Shown: positions 50,559 to 58,783 of the stretch, in pieces
Position numbering within the stretch: the stretch's first letter is position 1
Layout: each line of letters opens with the position of its first letter
From: JAAFJM01 sp964529175
GTDB taxonomy: Bacteria > Bacteroidota > Bacteroidia > UKL13-3
Assembly (NCBI GenBank): GCA_964529175.1
Contig: CAZGVO010000003.1
Coordinates: forward strand, 299,547-363,546
Direction of reading: 5' to 3'
Length of the DNA stretch: 64,000 nt
Translations under genes and position numbers: made by a program
The notes under the pieces: model-generated
Told to the model about the DNA's origin: nothing
The model's database searches: none
The model's input: the letters and a program-made list of their open reading frames with translations, nothing else

Positions 50559-51581
50559 ATGTCTATTAACAAATTGGCCTTAATCAGATATAAAACCATT
50601 GACGAATGTTTACAAAACAGGTTTAGAAAATGGACTTTAGATGATTTGATTGAAAAAGTATCGAATGCTTTATACGAATACGAAGGCATTTCTACAGGAA
50701 TTTCAAAGCGAACCATTCAAGCTGATATTCAATTGATGCGCAGTGACAAGTTGGGTTACAACGCACCCATTATAGTTACCGATAAAAAATATTATAGCTA
50801 CGAAGACAATACATTTAGCATAACCAAAACTCCTATTAACAATGCTGATGTAGAAAAAATGAAAGAAATTGTTGGCGTGCTAAAGCACCTAAATGGTTTT
50901 AATTATTTTGATGAAATGAGTGATATGATTACCAAATTGGAAAACAATATCAATAAATCGACCAAAGGTAGCCGCAATTGCATTCAGTTTGAAACCAATC
51001 ATTTGTTAAAAGGAATTGAACATATCAATCCTTTGTACCAAGCTATTTTAAACCAAAAAGCTTTATTGATTGAATACAAATCGTTCAAAGCAAAATCAGC
51101 GCAAAACCAAATTTATTTCCCTTATTTATTGAAAGAATATCGCAACCGTTGGTTCTTAATTGCCAAACCTAAAAAAGGAAATTTATTAATGACATTGGCT
51201 TTGGATAGAATTATAGAATTTCAAGAACTGCCAAACGAAAAGTTTGTGCCTTACGAAGGTGTTGATTTTGAAAGGTACTTTAATGATTTACTAGGAGTTA
51301 CAAAAACGGATAGAGACAGAGCCAACAAAATTATTTTACATGTAAATAGCCATAATGCGCCTTATGTGTTAACTAAACCAATTCATCCATCGCAAACATT
51401 GGTAAAAGAAGACGAAACAGGCATTATCATCAGGCTAGATTTGGTGTTAAATTTTGAATTGGAACGTGAAATTTTAGGCTTTGGCGAAAGTATAAAAGTA
51501 TTAGGCCCAAGACATTTTAAAAGTAGAATTGTCAAACGACTAAAAGCTGCCATGGAGCACTATGAAGAAAAAGCCGAGTAA
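50559..51581 (+). CDS. WYL-domain transcriptional regulator
   Basis: A 340-residue protein. The N-terminal winged helix (about 1-60: RYKTIDECLQNRF, SKRTIQADIQLMRSD) is followed by a helical linker, a WYL domain near 155-240 (ILNQKALLIEYKSF, YFPYLLKEYRNRWFLIAKPKK) and a WCX-like C-terminal extension (ILHVNSHNAPYVL). WYL domains sense nucleic-acid or nucleotide ligands and regulate stress and defence operons. It is divergent from the RING/TerD operon. The repeated operator near three promoters of the island makes it the likely regulator (inference). Confidence 0.85.
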   Translation: MSINKLALIRYKTIDECLQNRFRKWTLDDLIEKVSNALYEYEGISTGISKRTIQADIQLMRSDKLGYNAPIIVTDKKYYSYEDNTFSITKTPINNADVEKMKEIVGVLKHLNGFNYFDEMSDMITKLENNINKSTKGSRNCIQFETNHLLKGIEHINPLYQAILNQKALLIEYKSFKAKSAQNQIYFPYLLKEYRNRWFLIAKPKKGNLLMTLALDRIIEFQELPNEKFVPYEGVDFERYFNDLLGVTKTDRDRANKIILHVNSHNAPYVLTKPIHPSQTLVKEDETGIIIRLDLVLNFELEREILGFGESIKVLGPRHFKSRIVKRLKAAMEHYEEKAE

Positions 51582-51766
51582 TGATTTGTTTTACCAACTC
51601 AGATTTAAACCTATTAGCCAATCAACTTAATCAACCTATCTCAACATAATTAACTCAATTAACTTATACCACAAAAAAATTGTTCACACACACATTACTT
51701 TCAGTTTCATATTAACTATTTTGCAAAGCATTATTTTATTGAAAAATAAAATGAGTGGAATAACAA

Positions 51767-54385
51767 ATGGCTAAGAAACAAAACCCCGATAATCCAGATA
51801 ACGAAACGCCTTTAATGAGGCAGTATAACCAGATAAAAACAAAATATCCTGGTGCAATTTTGCTGTTTCGTGTGGGCGATTTTTACGAAACTTTTGGTGC
51901 AGATGCAATAAAAACTGCCGAAATTCTTGGAATTGTTTTAACCAAACGTGCCAACGGACAAGCTTCGCATATTGAACTGGCAGGATTTCCGCATCATTCC
52001 TTAGATACTTACTTGCCAAAGTTAGTTCGTGCAGGTCAACGAGTGGCTATTTGCGACCAATTGGAAGATCCAAAAATGACTAAAACCATTGTAAAACGTG
52101 GTGTTACCGAACTTATTACTCCTGGTGTTAGTTATAACGATAAAATACTTGATAATAAAAGCAATAATTACCTTTGCGTCATTCATTTAGACAATGAAAA
52201 AGAAGCAGGAATTGCCTTTTTAGATTTATCAACTGGGGAGTTTATGGCTTCGCAAGGTTCAATTGAATATATTGATAAATTGGTGCAAGGTTTTAAACCC
52301 TCTGAGGTATTGGTTTCTAAAAAACAGTTTAATTTCTTCAAACAAAAATTTGGCGAAAAACTATACAGCTACCAATTAGATGAATGGGTTTTTCAATACC
52401 AATATAGTTATGAAAAATTACTCAATCATTTTAATACCCAAAACTTAAAAGGTTTTGGTATTCAAGAAATGCCAATGGCAATAACCGCTGCGGGCGTGTG
52501 TTTGCATTATTTATCCGAAACCCACCATGAACAAATTGGCCATTTTCAAAGCATCAGCAGAATTGATGAAGACAAATATGTTTGGCTGGATAGATTTACC
52601 ATTCGTAACTTAGAACTCATTCAAAGTAGCAACGATAATGGTGTTGCCTTAATTCATATTTTAGATAAAACCATTACGCCTATGGGCGCACGTTTGCTAA
52701 AACGCTGGATGGTTTTGCCTTTAAAAGATTTAGCGCAAATAAACGAACGCCTAAATATTGTTGATTTTGCCAAACAACAAAAAAGTTTTAGGCTTCAAGT
52801 AATTGATATTTTAAAACAAATTGGCGATTTGGAACGCATGGTTTCTAAACTAGCCATGAGACGCATTAGCCCAAGAGAATTACAACAATTAAACCGTTCG
52901 TTAAAGCAATTAGAACCTTTAAAAAAGTTATTTACTCAGCAAAACAATAATCTACTTCAAAAGCTTGCCGATCAAATAAATCATTGCCAATGGGCAATTG
53001 ATAAAATAGATAAAGAATTACACCCCGAAGCACCTATTGCAGCCAACAAAGGCAATGTAATTAATGCGGGTGTAAATACCGAATTAGATGAACTCAGAGC
53101 CATTGCTTTTGGTGGAAAAGATTATTTGTTGCAAATGCAATTGCGCGAGCAACAAGCCACAGGAATAACCAGTTTAAAAATTTCGTTCAATAACGTGTTT
53201 GGTTATTATATTGAAGTAACTAATTCGCATAAAGATAAAGTGCCTCCTGAGTGGATTAGAAAACAAACTTTAACCAATGCTGAACGATACATTACAGAAG
53301 AATTAAAGCATTACGAAGAAAAAATTTTAGGTGCGGAAGATAAGATTGGTGTAATTGAAGAACGACTTTACAACGATTTGATTTCGGCCTTGCAAGATTA
53401 CGTTTTGCCTATTCAACAAGATGCCATTGTGTTGGCAAAAATTGATTGCCTTTTTGCTTTTGCCGAATTAGCGGAAAATAATAATTACTGCAAACCCATT
53501 TTAAACGAAGCCCACGAGTTAAATTTGGTTGATTTGCGCCATCCTGTTATTGAAAAACAGTTACCCATTGGTGAAGCCTACATTGCCAACGATATTTTGC
53601 TCGACAATGAAAAGCAACAAATGATTATTTTAACTGGGCCAAACATGAGTGGTAAATCTGCTGTTTTGCGCCAAACTGCTTTGTGTGTGTTAATGGCGCA
53701 AATGGGTTGTTTTGTGGCTGCAAGCCAAGCAAATATTGGTTTGGTAGATAAAATATTTACCCGTGTGGGTGCAAGCGATAATTTAAGTGCAGGCGAAAGT
53801 ACGTTTATGGTAGAAATGACCGAAACTGCTAGCATTTTGAACAATATTTCAAAAAACAGTTTGATACTGTTAGACGAAATTGGGCGCGGAACTGCCACTT
53901 ACGATGGCGTTTCCATAGCTTGGGCAATTGCCGAATTTTTGAACAAACATCCCTACAAACCAAAAACGCTTTTTGCTACACATTACCACGAGTTAAACGA
54001 ACTAGAACAACCCGAAAATGGCATCAAAAATTACCATATTGCAGTAAAAGAAACCGATAAAAAAGTATTGTTTCTGCGCAAACTAGCCCTTGGCGGAAGC
54101 GAACATAGTTTTGGTATTCATGTGGCTAAAATGGCTGGAATTCCAATAACGGTTACTGGCCGTGCTGCCGAAATTTTAAAACAATTGGAGCAAGACAGAA
54201 CGGAAGGAATTGGTAAAAACTCTAGCATTAAAGTAAAATCGCCCACCATTCAGTTAAGTATGTTTCAGGTAGAAAATCCCGAACTAGAAAACCTAAAAAA
54301 GAATTTGGAAAGTTTAGACATCAACACCCTCACACCTATTGAAGCCTTGATGAAACTGAGTGAATTAAAACAGATGATAAAATAG
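51767..54385 (+). CDS. mutS: DNA mismatch repair protein MutS
   Basis: An 872-residue MutS with the mismatch-binding N-terminus (FRVGDFYETFGADA, the F-x-E motif), connector, lever and clamp regions, and the ATPase: ILTGPNMSGKSAVLRQTALC (Walker A, near 625), STFMVEMTETA, LILLDEIGRGTATYDG, and LFATHYHEL. A short C-terminal helical tail remains. It recognises base mismatches and starts repair. Monocistronic. The intergenic region upstream has no operator like those of the RNA-repair island. Confidence 0.97.
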   Translation: MAKKQNPDNPDNETPLMRQYNQIKTKYPGAILLFRVGDFYETFGADAIKTAEILGIVLTKRANGQASHIELAGFPHHSLDTYLPKLVRAGQRVAICDQLEDPKMTKTIVKRGVTELITPGVSYNDKILDNKSNNYLCVIHLDNEKEAGIAFLDLSTGEFMASQGSIEYIDKLVQGFKPSEVLVSKKQFNFFKQKFGEKLYSYQLDEWVFQYQYSYEKLLNHFNTQNLKGFGIQEMPMAITAAGVCLHYLSETHHEQIGHFQSISRIDEDKYVWLDRFTIRNLELIQSSNDNGVALIHILDKTITPMGARLLKRWMVLPLKDLAQINERLNIVDFAKQQKSFRLQVIDILKQIGDLERMVSKLAMRRISPRELQQLNRSLKQLEPLKKLFTQQNNNLLQKLADQINHCQWAIDKIDKELHPEAPIAANKGNVINAGVNTELDELRAIAFGGKDYLLQMQLREQQATGITSLKISFNNVFGYYIEVTNSHKDKVPPEWIRKQTLTNAERYITEELKHYEEKILGAEDKIGVIEERLYNDLISALQDYVLPIQQDAIVLAKIDCLFAFAELAENNNYCKPILNEAHELNLVDLRHPVIEKQLPIGEAYIANDILLDNEKQQMIILTGPNMSGKSAVLRQTALCVLMAQMGCFVAASQANIGLVDKIFTRVGASDNLSAGESTFMVEMTETASILNNISKNSLILLDEIGRGTATYDGVSIAWAIAEFLNKHPYKPKTLFATHYHELNELEQPENGIKNYHIAVKETDKKVLFLRKLALGGSEHSFGIHVAKMAGIPITVTGRAAEILKQLEQDRTEGIGKNSSIKVKSPTIQLSMFQVENPELENLKKNLESLDINTLTPIEALMKLSELKQMIK

Positions 54386-54413
54386 AAATGTTGAATGTTG
54401 GATGTTGAATTAT

Positions 54414-54435
54414 CGGTTGCTGAGCTTGTCGAAGC
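54414..54435. repeat. Dispersed repeat GGTTGCTGAGCTTGTCGAAG
   Basis: Fourth copy in this window of the GGTYGYTGAGCTTGTCGAA repeat. It lies in the mutS downstream region and reads open over 79 codons, but I do not treat that as a gene. Confidence 0.65.
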
Positions 54436-54588
54436 ATTTCGTCATTGCGATTCCGAAAACTTTCGGAAACGAAGCAATCACACCGTGAGATTAGGTTTGG
54501 ATACGTCAATATATTTAGTATTGATAGTTTCTATCGGACTAGCCAGGAAATTCATTTTAGAGACCAAATTTTCTAAAAACTTAAACCT

Positions 54589-55314
54589 ATGCTTAATTTA
54601 TATAAGAAGGAAAGAATACAAGAAGAAAAATTAGAAATTGAAGATGATTTTGAAATTATTCCTTATTCGAGTGTTTCGCTATTTAGCAAATACAATTCTT
54701 TCGATGAAACATTGTTAACTCAAATGCAATTAACAAGTGATTCATGGCAAAATATTGCCTTGGAAATGTTTAAATCATCTATGGTTAGTTTATTAGTTTC
54801 AAAGAAAATTGATGCTATTTATTTTGTAGACAAAAAATCAGTCTTTTTCAATCAGTTTGAATACAATTCAGAGGGATTCAAAATTTATATAACAAAAAAT
54901 ATGATAATTGAAGAAGATGATTTACTTGAACATGCCATTTTATCTGCACTTCAAAAAATTAATTTACCCGATTATGAAAACTTCCCATCAGTTGTATATG
55001 ATATAATAAACCAACATATTGGTAAAGAGACAATGAATAACCCTGAAAAGAAATTTATTTTAGAATATTTAAAAAATTATTCAAGGAAAAACTTGTGGTT
55101 TAAAGTCAATCCAATTAAAAAATTATGGGGCGTTTTCACAAAATATGAAATTGAAATAGATGAATATAAAAAAAGGGATTTGGTATTATCGTATGATAAA
55201 ATAAAAACAAAATTTGGAGAATTTAATAGAAAAGACCTAATCCTTAGAAAATTTCTAGCTTATATAGAAAGTGTAGTTGCAAGAGACTTAATTTTAAGAG
55301 AAGCTGGAGATTAG
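54589..55314 (+). CDS. Hypothetical soluble protein
   Basis: A 241-residue AT-rich protein of mixed helix and strand, without a signal or membrane segment. N-terminal charged stretch (KKERIQEEKLEIEDDFEIIP), middle IDAIYFVDKKSVFFNQFEYN, C-terminus with YLKNYSRKNLWFKVNPIKKLWG. I recognise no domain. It is placed as a single accessory gene between two dispersed repeats. Confidence 0.5.
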   Translation: MLNLYKKERIQEEKLEIEDDFEIIPYSSVSLFSKYNSFDETLLTQMQLTSDSWQNIALEMFKSSMVSLLVSKKIDAIYFVDKKSVFFNQFEYNSEGFKIYITKNMIIEEDDLLEHAILSALQKINLPDYENFPSVVYDIINQHIGKETMNNPEKKFILEYLKNYSRKNLWFKVNPIKKLWGVFTKYEIEIDEYKKRDLVLSYDKIKTKFGEFNRKDLILRKFLAYIESVVARDLILREAGD

Positions 55315-55340
55315 CGTTTAGCCATCGTTACTAATTTTGC

Positions 55341-55379
55341 TCGCCATTGTTGGTGTTTTAGCGAAGCGACACCAACAAT
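55341..55379. repeat. Dispersed hairpin repeat, second copy
   Basis: TCGCCATTGTTGGTGTTTT, then AGCGAAGCGACACCAACAAT: an 11-bp stem (ATTGTTGGTGT/ACACCAACAAT). Reverse complement of the element at 2275-2312. It lies between two plus-strand genes. Confidence 0.7.
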
Positions 55380-55403
55380 ATCATTTTTATTTATTTTTGC
55401 CTC

Positions 55404-55934
55404 ATGAACCTCCTCACCATCCTTCAAAAAGAACGCAGCAAAAAAACTTGTATAGAAGTTGCTGATTATATTGGCAATAATTCCGAACGTTTTGCCGAAT
55501 TAATTGAAATAATAACTGGTAAAGATATGGAAATGGCTAACCGCGCTGCTTGGGCAATTCCAAGTATAGCCAATAAAAATATTGATAAATTGATTCAACC
55601 GTATTTAAAAACTGTAATTGAATTATTGAACCAACCTGTTCACGATGCCATTAAACGCAATGTGGTGCGCATGTTACAGTTTACCACCATTCCTAAAAAA
55701 CTACAAGGAATTACATTAGAATATTGTTTTCAATTGTTAAACAACCCAAAAGAAGCAGTAGCCATAAGGGTTTTTGCCATGACAGTACTTTATAATTTAA
55801 CACTTCATGAACCCGATTTAGCCCACGAGTTATACGACTGTATTGAAATGCACATGGAAGGCGCACTGCCCGGCTACAAAAGCCGTGGAGGAAAAATACT
55901 GAAAGCTTTGAGTAAAATGAAGCAATCCAATTAA
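55404..55934 (+). CDS. HEAT-like repeat protein
   Basis: A 176-residue helical protein. HEAT-type helix pairs are visible (MANRAAWAIPSIANKN, AIKRNVVRMLQFTTIPKKLQG, AIRVFAMTVLYNLTLHEPD). The ending GYKSRGGKILKALSKMK is basic. These short HEAT proteins are widespread in Bacteroidota and of unknown role. Its stop overlaps the stop of the convergent GldM-C-like gene by 4 bases. Confidence 0.7.
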   Translation: MNLLTILQKERSKKTCIEVADYIGNNSERFAELIEIITGKDMEMANRAAWAIPSIANKNIDKLIQPYLKTVIELLNQPVHDAIKRNVVRMLQFTTIPKKLQGITLEYCFQLLNNPKEAVAIRVFAMTVLYNLTLHEPDLAHELYDCIEMHMEGALPGYKSRGGKILKALSKMKQSN

Positions 55935-56602
55935 ATCTTTTTTATATCCAATATCAACTCATCTTCTACACTTTCCGCACCATTTGGCCCATTAACTATA
56001 ATGTTATAAACCATTATAACATCACCATCTTCAGCCTTGTTAAACGACTCTTTTATTTCTGCTGTAAGCAAGTTATCTGTCGCCTTAAAAATACTAACTG
56101 TTCCGTTTTTATGTTTGTGTTTTATGTGATATTCTTTGATTTTATATCCCATATCGCAAGCGGTAAAGCATGCTTGTATAGCAAAAATAGCATTGGCTTG
56201 GTTTAACCTTTCATAAGAAACAACACCATCACCAACAATTGAGCCAAGCTGTAATATAGGTTTTGGCAAATTTTTAACTTGGAATTGAAATTCTCCTACA
56301 AGTTGCAACTTTTTATTTGGCTTCTTTAAATAAACAGATACGGTTGCTGATATATCAGGACACATTCCTATAATCAATTCATAATTGGCTGAATTGGCAA
56401 AATGTTCAATTTTACCAACATTGGTTTTTACAACTATATCTTTATCGTAATAACCAGGAACCGCAATAGACAAAGGATTTATAACACCTCTATAAACAAT
56501 ATTATTTTTAGTGGCTGCTATAACAGCTAAAGGTTGGTTTTTAGGTTGCGCAAAACCAATAATTTGAAATAAAAGAAATGAGAAAAGAAATAAGTACTTC
56601 AT
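55931..56602 (-). CDS. Secreted GldM C-terminal-domain-like protein, paralogue 2
   Basis: A 223-residue protein with a signal peptide (MKYLFLFSFLLFQIIGFAQ). The first mature domain has NNIVYRGVINPLSIAVPGYYD and IVVKTNVGKIE, and the second starts at LPKPILQLGSIVGDGVVSYERL, the GldM-C pattern of two beta domains. Same layout as 27382-28056, roughly 35-40% alike by eye. Both genes share TATAAATTGCGTTTAA and the GCCACAGATT repeat upstream. Role unknown; a T9SS or gliding-motor link is inference. Confidence 0.65.
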   Translation of the reverse strand: MKYLFLFSFLLFQIIGFAQPKNQPLAVIAATKNNIVYRGVINPLSIAVPGYYDKDIVVKTNVGKIEHFANSANYELIIGMCPDISATVSVYLKKPNKKLQLVGEFQFQVKNLPKPILQLGSIVGDGVVSYERLNQANAIFAIQACFTACDMGYKIKEYHIKHKHKNGTVSIFKATDNLLTAEIKESFNKAEDGDVIMVYNIIVNGPNGAESVEDELILDIKKI

Positions 56603-56655
56603 AAAAATAGCATTTTAATATTAAACGCAATTTATACTTATTTGGCATAAACTAA

Positions 56656-56684
56656 CTTTCTGTGCAATCAGTATAATCTGTGGC
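56656..56684. repeat. 29-bp dispersed repeat, second copy
   Basis: Reverse complement begins GCCACAGATTATACTGATT and matches 27269-27297 at 25 of 29 positions. It lies 53 bases upstream of the second GldM-C-like gene. Confidence 0.65.
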
Positions 56685-56689
56685 TAAAA

Positions 56690-56803
56690 TTAATTGCCAA
56701 ACAAATCCCTTTTTACTTTTTGCCAATCTACTTTTTGAGCCAATAAAGCTGCAATAGCAGTAATTACTGCTCCAACAAGAAATCCTCTAAAAAATTTATT
56801 CAT
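56690..56803 (-). CDS. 37-residue membrane mini-protein behind the MCE gene
   Basis: Short ORF: ATG at 56803, stop at 56690. It starts MNKFFRGFLVGAVITAIAA, one membrane segment, then a charged tail QKVDWQKVKRDLFGN. It begins 11 bases after the stop of the MCE gene on the same strand, so it is very likely translated from that mRNA. The hydrophobic helix plus charged tail suggests a small inner-membrane subunit or YtxH-like mini-protein. Confidence 0.6.
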   Translation of the reverse strand: MNKFFRGFLVGAVITAIAALLAQKVDWQKVKRDLFGN

Positions 56804-56814
56804 AACTTTAAAAA

Positions 56815-57828
56815 TTATTCTGGTTTATACGTACCTGATTTAATGTCTTTTTCGCGTTTGGCTTCTGCTTTTTTTGCAGGCCCGCCAAATACCGAAACAT
56901 TTACATATCTACCCGGATAACGCTGCATATCTTTCAATAATGCATTCAGTTCTTTGGTAGTTTTGGTTAAGTTTTCGTATAATTCTTTATCATTTACCAT
57001 TTTACCCAAAGTTCCATCACCCTTATTCATTTTGGTTGTAATGGCGCTTAGGTCTTTAGTAACTTGTGCTAGGTTGCTAATTAAATTCGAATTGGCAAGT
57101 GTGTCAGAAAGCTTGCTAAAATTTTTAATGGTATTGTTTATTTCGTTGTTATTTTTTGCAATGGTGGCAGAAATACTCTGAAAATTGCCCATGGTTTTAC
57201 TAATTGAGTTACCATTTTCATTCACTATTTTATTCAAACTTTCAGAGGTTAAACGCAATGCATGTAGCGCTCCACTCAAATCAACCACACTATTGGTTAA
57301 ATTTTGAGTTCCTTTTTCGTTAAAAACTTGGCGTAGTGAATTTAAAACTTTGTCTAACGTTACCAATACTTGCTCGCTTTTGGTTTTTATAGGCGAAACC
57401 ATGTTGTTAATAGAAGTAAACAAATCTTCTTCTCTAGCTCCAAAAATATAAGAGCCATCTTTTAAAATATCAGCTGGCTTATCATCAAAATTAATGCTGA
57501 TTACATTTCCATCTAATAATCCTGATTTGGTAACCAAAGCTGTAGAATTAGCCTTAATTTGAATTTTGCCTTGAACAAATATTTTTACCAAAATACTATC
57601 TGTTCTTAACATATCTGGCATCGAAATTTCTTCAATTTGCCCAACTTTAAATCCATTAACATACACCGCTGTTGAAGGCACCAAACCCTCTACATTATTG
57701 TAAACTACATAATATGTATTATAAGTAGAAAAGAATTTTTTTCCTCTTAAAAAATTGTATCCGAAATACAATAATGTTATTGCTACCGCAACAAACAATC
57801 CTACTTTAGCTTCTTTAGTTATTTTCAC
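56815..57828 (-). CDS. MCE/MlaD-family lipid-transport protein
   Basis: A 338-residue protein with a GTG start at 57828 (VKITKEAKVGLFVAVAI). A TTG 16 codons upstream is excluded, because a TAnnTTTG element (TACTTTTG, minus strand, 57854-57861) lies between the two. One N-terminal membrane helix (about 9-26), then the MCE domain (YYVVYNNVEGLVPSTAVYVNGFKVGQI, about 38-125, with GLLDGNVISI) and a long helical/coiled region with many Asn (TMGNFQSISATIAKNNNEIN). MlaD-like proteins carry phospholipids between the membranes. The ABC transporter partners are not in the window. Confidence 0.85.
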   Translation of the reverse strand: MKITKEAKVGLFVAVAITLLYFGYNFLRGKKFFSTYNTYYVVYNNVEGLVPSTAVYVNGFKVGQIEEISMPDMLRTDSILVKIFVQGKIQIKANSTALVTKSGLLDGNVISINFDDKPADILKDGSYIFGAREEDLFTSINNMVSPIKTKSEQVLVTLDKVLNSLRQVFNEKGTQNLTNSVVDLSGALHALRLTSESLNKIVNENGNSISKTMGNFQSISATIAKNNNEINNTIKNFSKLSDTLANSNLISNLAQVTKDLSAITTKMNKGDGTLGKMVNDKELYENLTKTTKELNALLKDMQRYPGRYVNVSVFGGPAKKAEAKREKDIKSGTYKPE

Positions 57829-57928
57829 TCGAAAATTTGAATAATAATTTAGGCAAAAGTATTCTTTTTTGGGCAAATTAAAGTAGCTTTTAATCAGCTA
57901 TTTTTTCCGTAAAATAAATTTTCGGTAG

Positions 57929-58783
57929 TTAGTCAACTGTGTTCTTAGCTTGCACATTTTCAATCGATTGTTTAAAATCGATAAGCGAATAGGTAATATT
58001 ATCGGTAATTTTATCAACACCTTCGGGGCTGGTTAGCAAATTTCGGTCGTTTTTATTCGATAAAAATCCTGTTTCAATTAATATACTAGGCATTTTAGTT
58101 TTCCATAATACCACAAAGCCTGCTTGTTTAACCCCACGGCTAGTATTTACTTTATTTTTTACAAAATATTTTTCAATTCTTGAGGCCAAATCGATGCTTT
58201 TATCCAAGTAAGCATTTTGGTGCAATGAAAGTATAATATGCGTTTCTGGCGAATTAGGATCAAAACCTTCGTAACGTTCTTCGTAATTTTTTTCCATTAA
58301 AATTACATCGTTTTCGCGTTTAGAAACCTCTAAATTGCTTTCAGCTTTATGTAAACCCATAGCAAAAGTTTCAGTTCCACTTACCGCAGTATTTTTATTT
58401 GCGTTGCAATGAATAGATATAAATAAATCAGCTTGATTTCTATTTGCAATGTTGGCTCTATCCCAAAGTGTCACAAAATCATCGGTTTTACGGGTATAAA
58501 TTACTTTTACATCAGAAAGTTCTTCACTTATTTTTTTACCTAATTCTAAAGCAATTTTTAAAGTAACTTCTTTTTCTTTTATGCCACCATACTGACAACC
58601 AGGATCATGTCCACCATGACCAGCATCAATAACAATAGTTCTTACTTGACGTTTATTCAATGCAGGCAATGTTGCACAAATAGATATCAACAACATAAAA
58701 ATTGGCATGAAATTTTCAATCCTAGCGAATTTGCGAAGATTAATTAGTTTTGCATACCTTAAAAATGAATAATCAATTTTCAT
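57929..58783 (-). CDS. N-acetylmuramoyl-L-alanine amidase (Amidase_3)
   Basis: A 284-residue zinc amidase. VIDAGHGGHDPG near 51-62 (zinc His), GGIKEKEVTL (zinc Glu), YTRKTDDFVTLWDRANIAN, DLFISIHCNANKN near 144 (second zinc His) and ILIETGFLSNKNDR (catalytic Glu). It cleaves the bond between peptidoglycan sugars and stem peptides. The first hydrophobic stretch begins at residue 26 (MPIFMLLISICATLP), so the ATG at 58708 is a good alternative start; the longer form would run over the lptD promoter. Confidence 0.85.
   Translation of the reverse strand: MKIDYSFLRYAKLINLRKFARIENFMPIFMLLISICATLPALNKRQVRTIVIDAGHGGHDPGCQYGGIKEKEVTLKIALELGKKISEELSDVKVIYTRKTDDFVTLWDRANIANRNQADLFISIHCNANKNTAVSGTETFAMGLHKAESNLEVSKRENDVILMEKNYEERYEGFDPNSPETHIILSLHQNAYLDKSIDLASRIEKYFVKNKVNTSRGVKQAGFVVLWKTKMPSILIETGFLSNKNDRNLLTSPEGVDKITDNITYSLIDFKQSIENVQAKNTVD

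Noticed and set aside
54395..54634. 79-codon ORF after mutS
   Set aside because: Its sequence is mostly the dispersed repeat at 54414-54435 and AT-rich filler, and it overlaps the start of the real gene at 54589.
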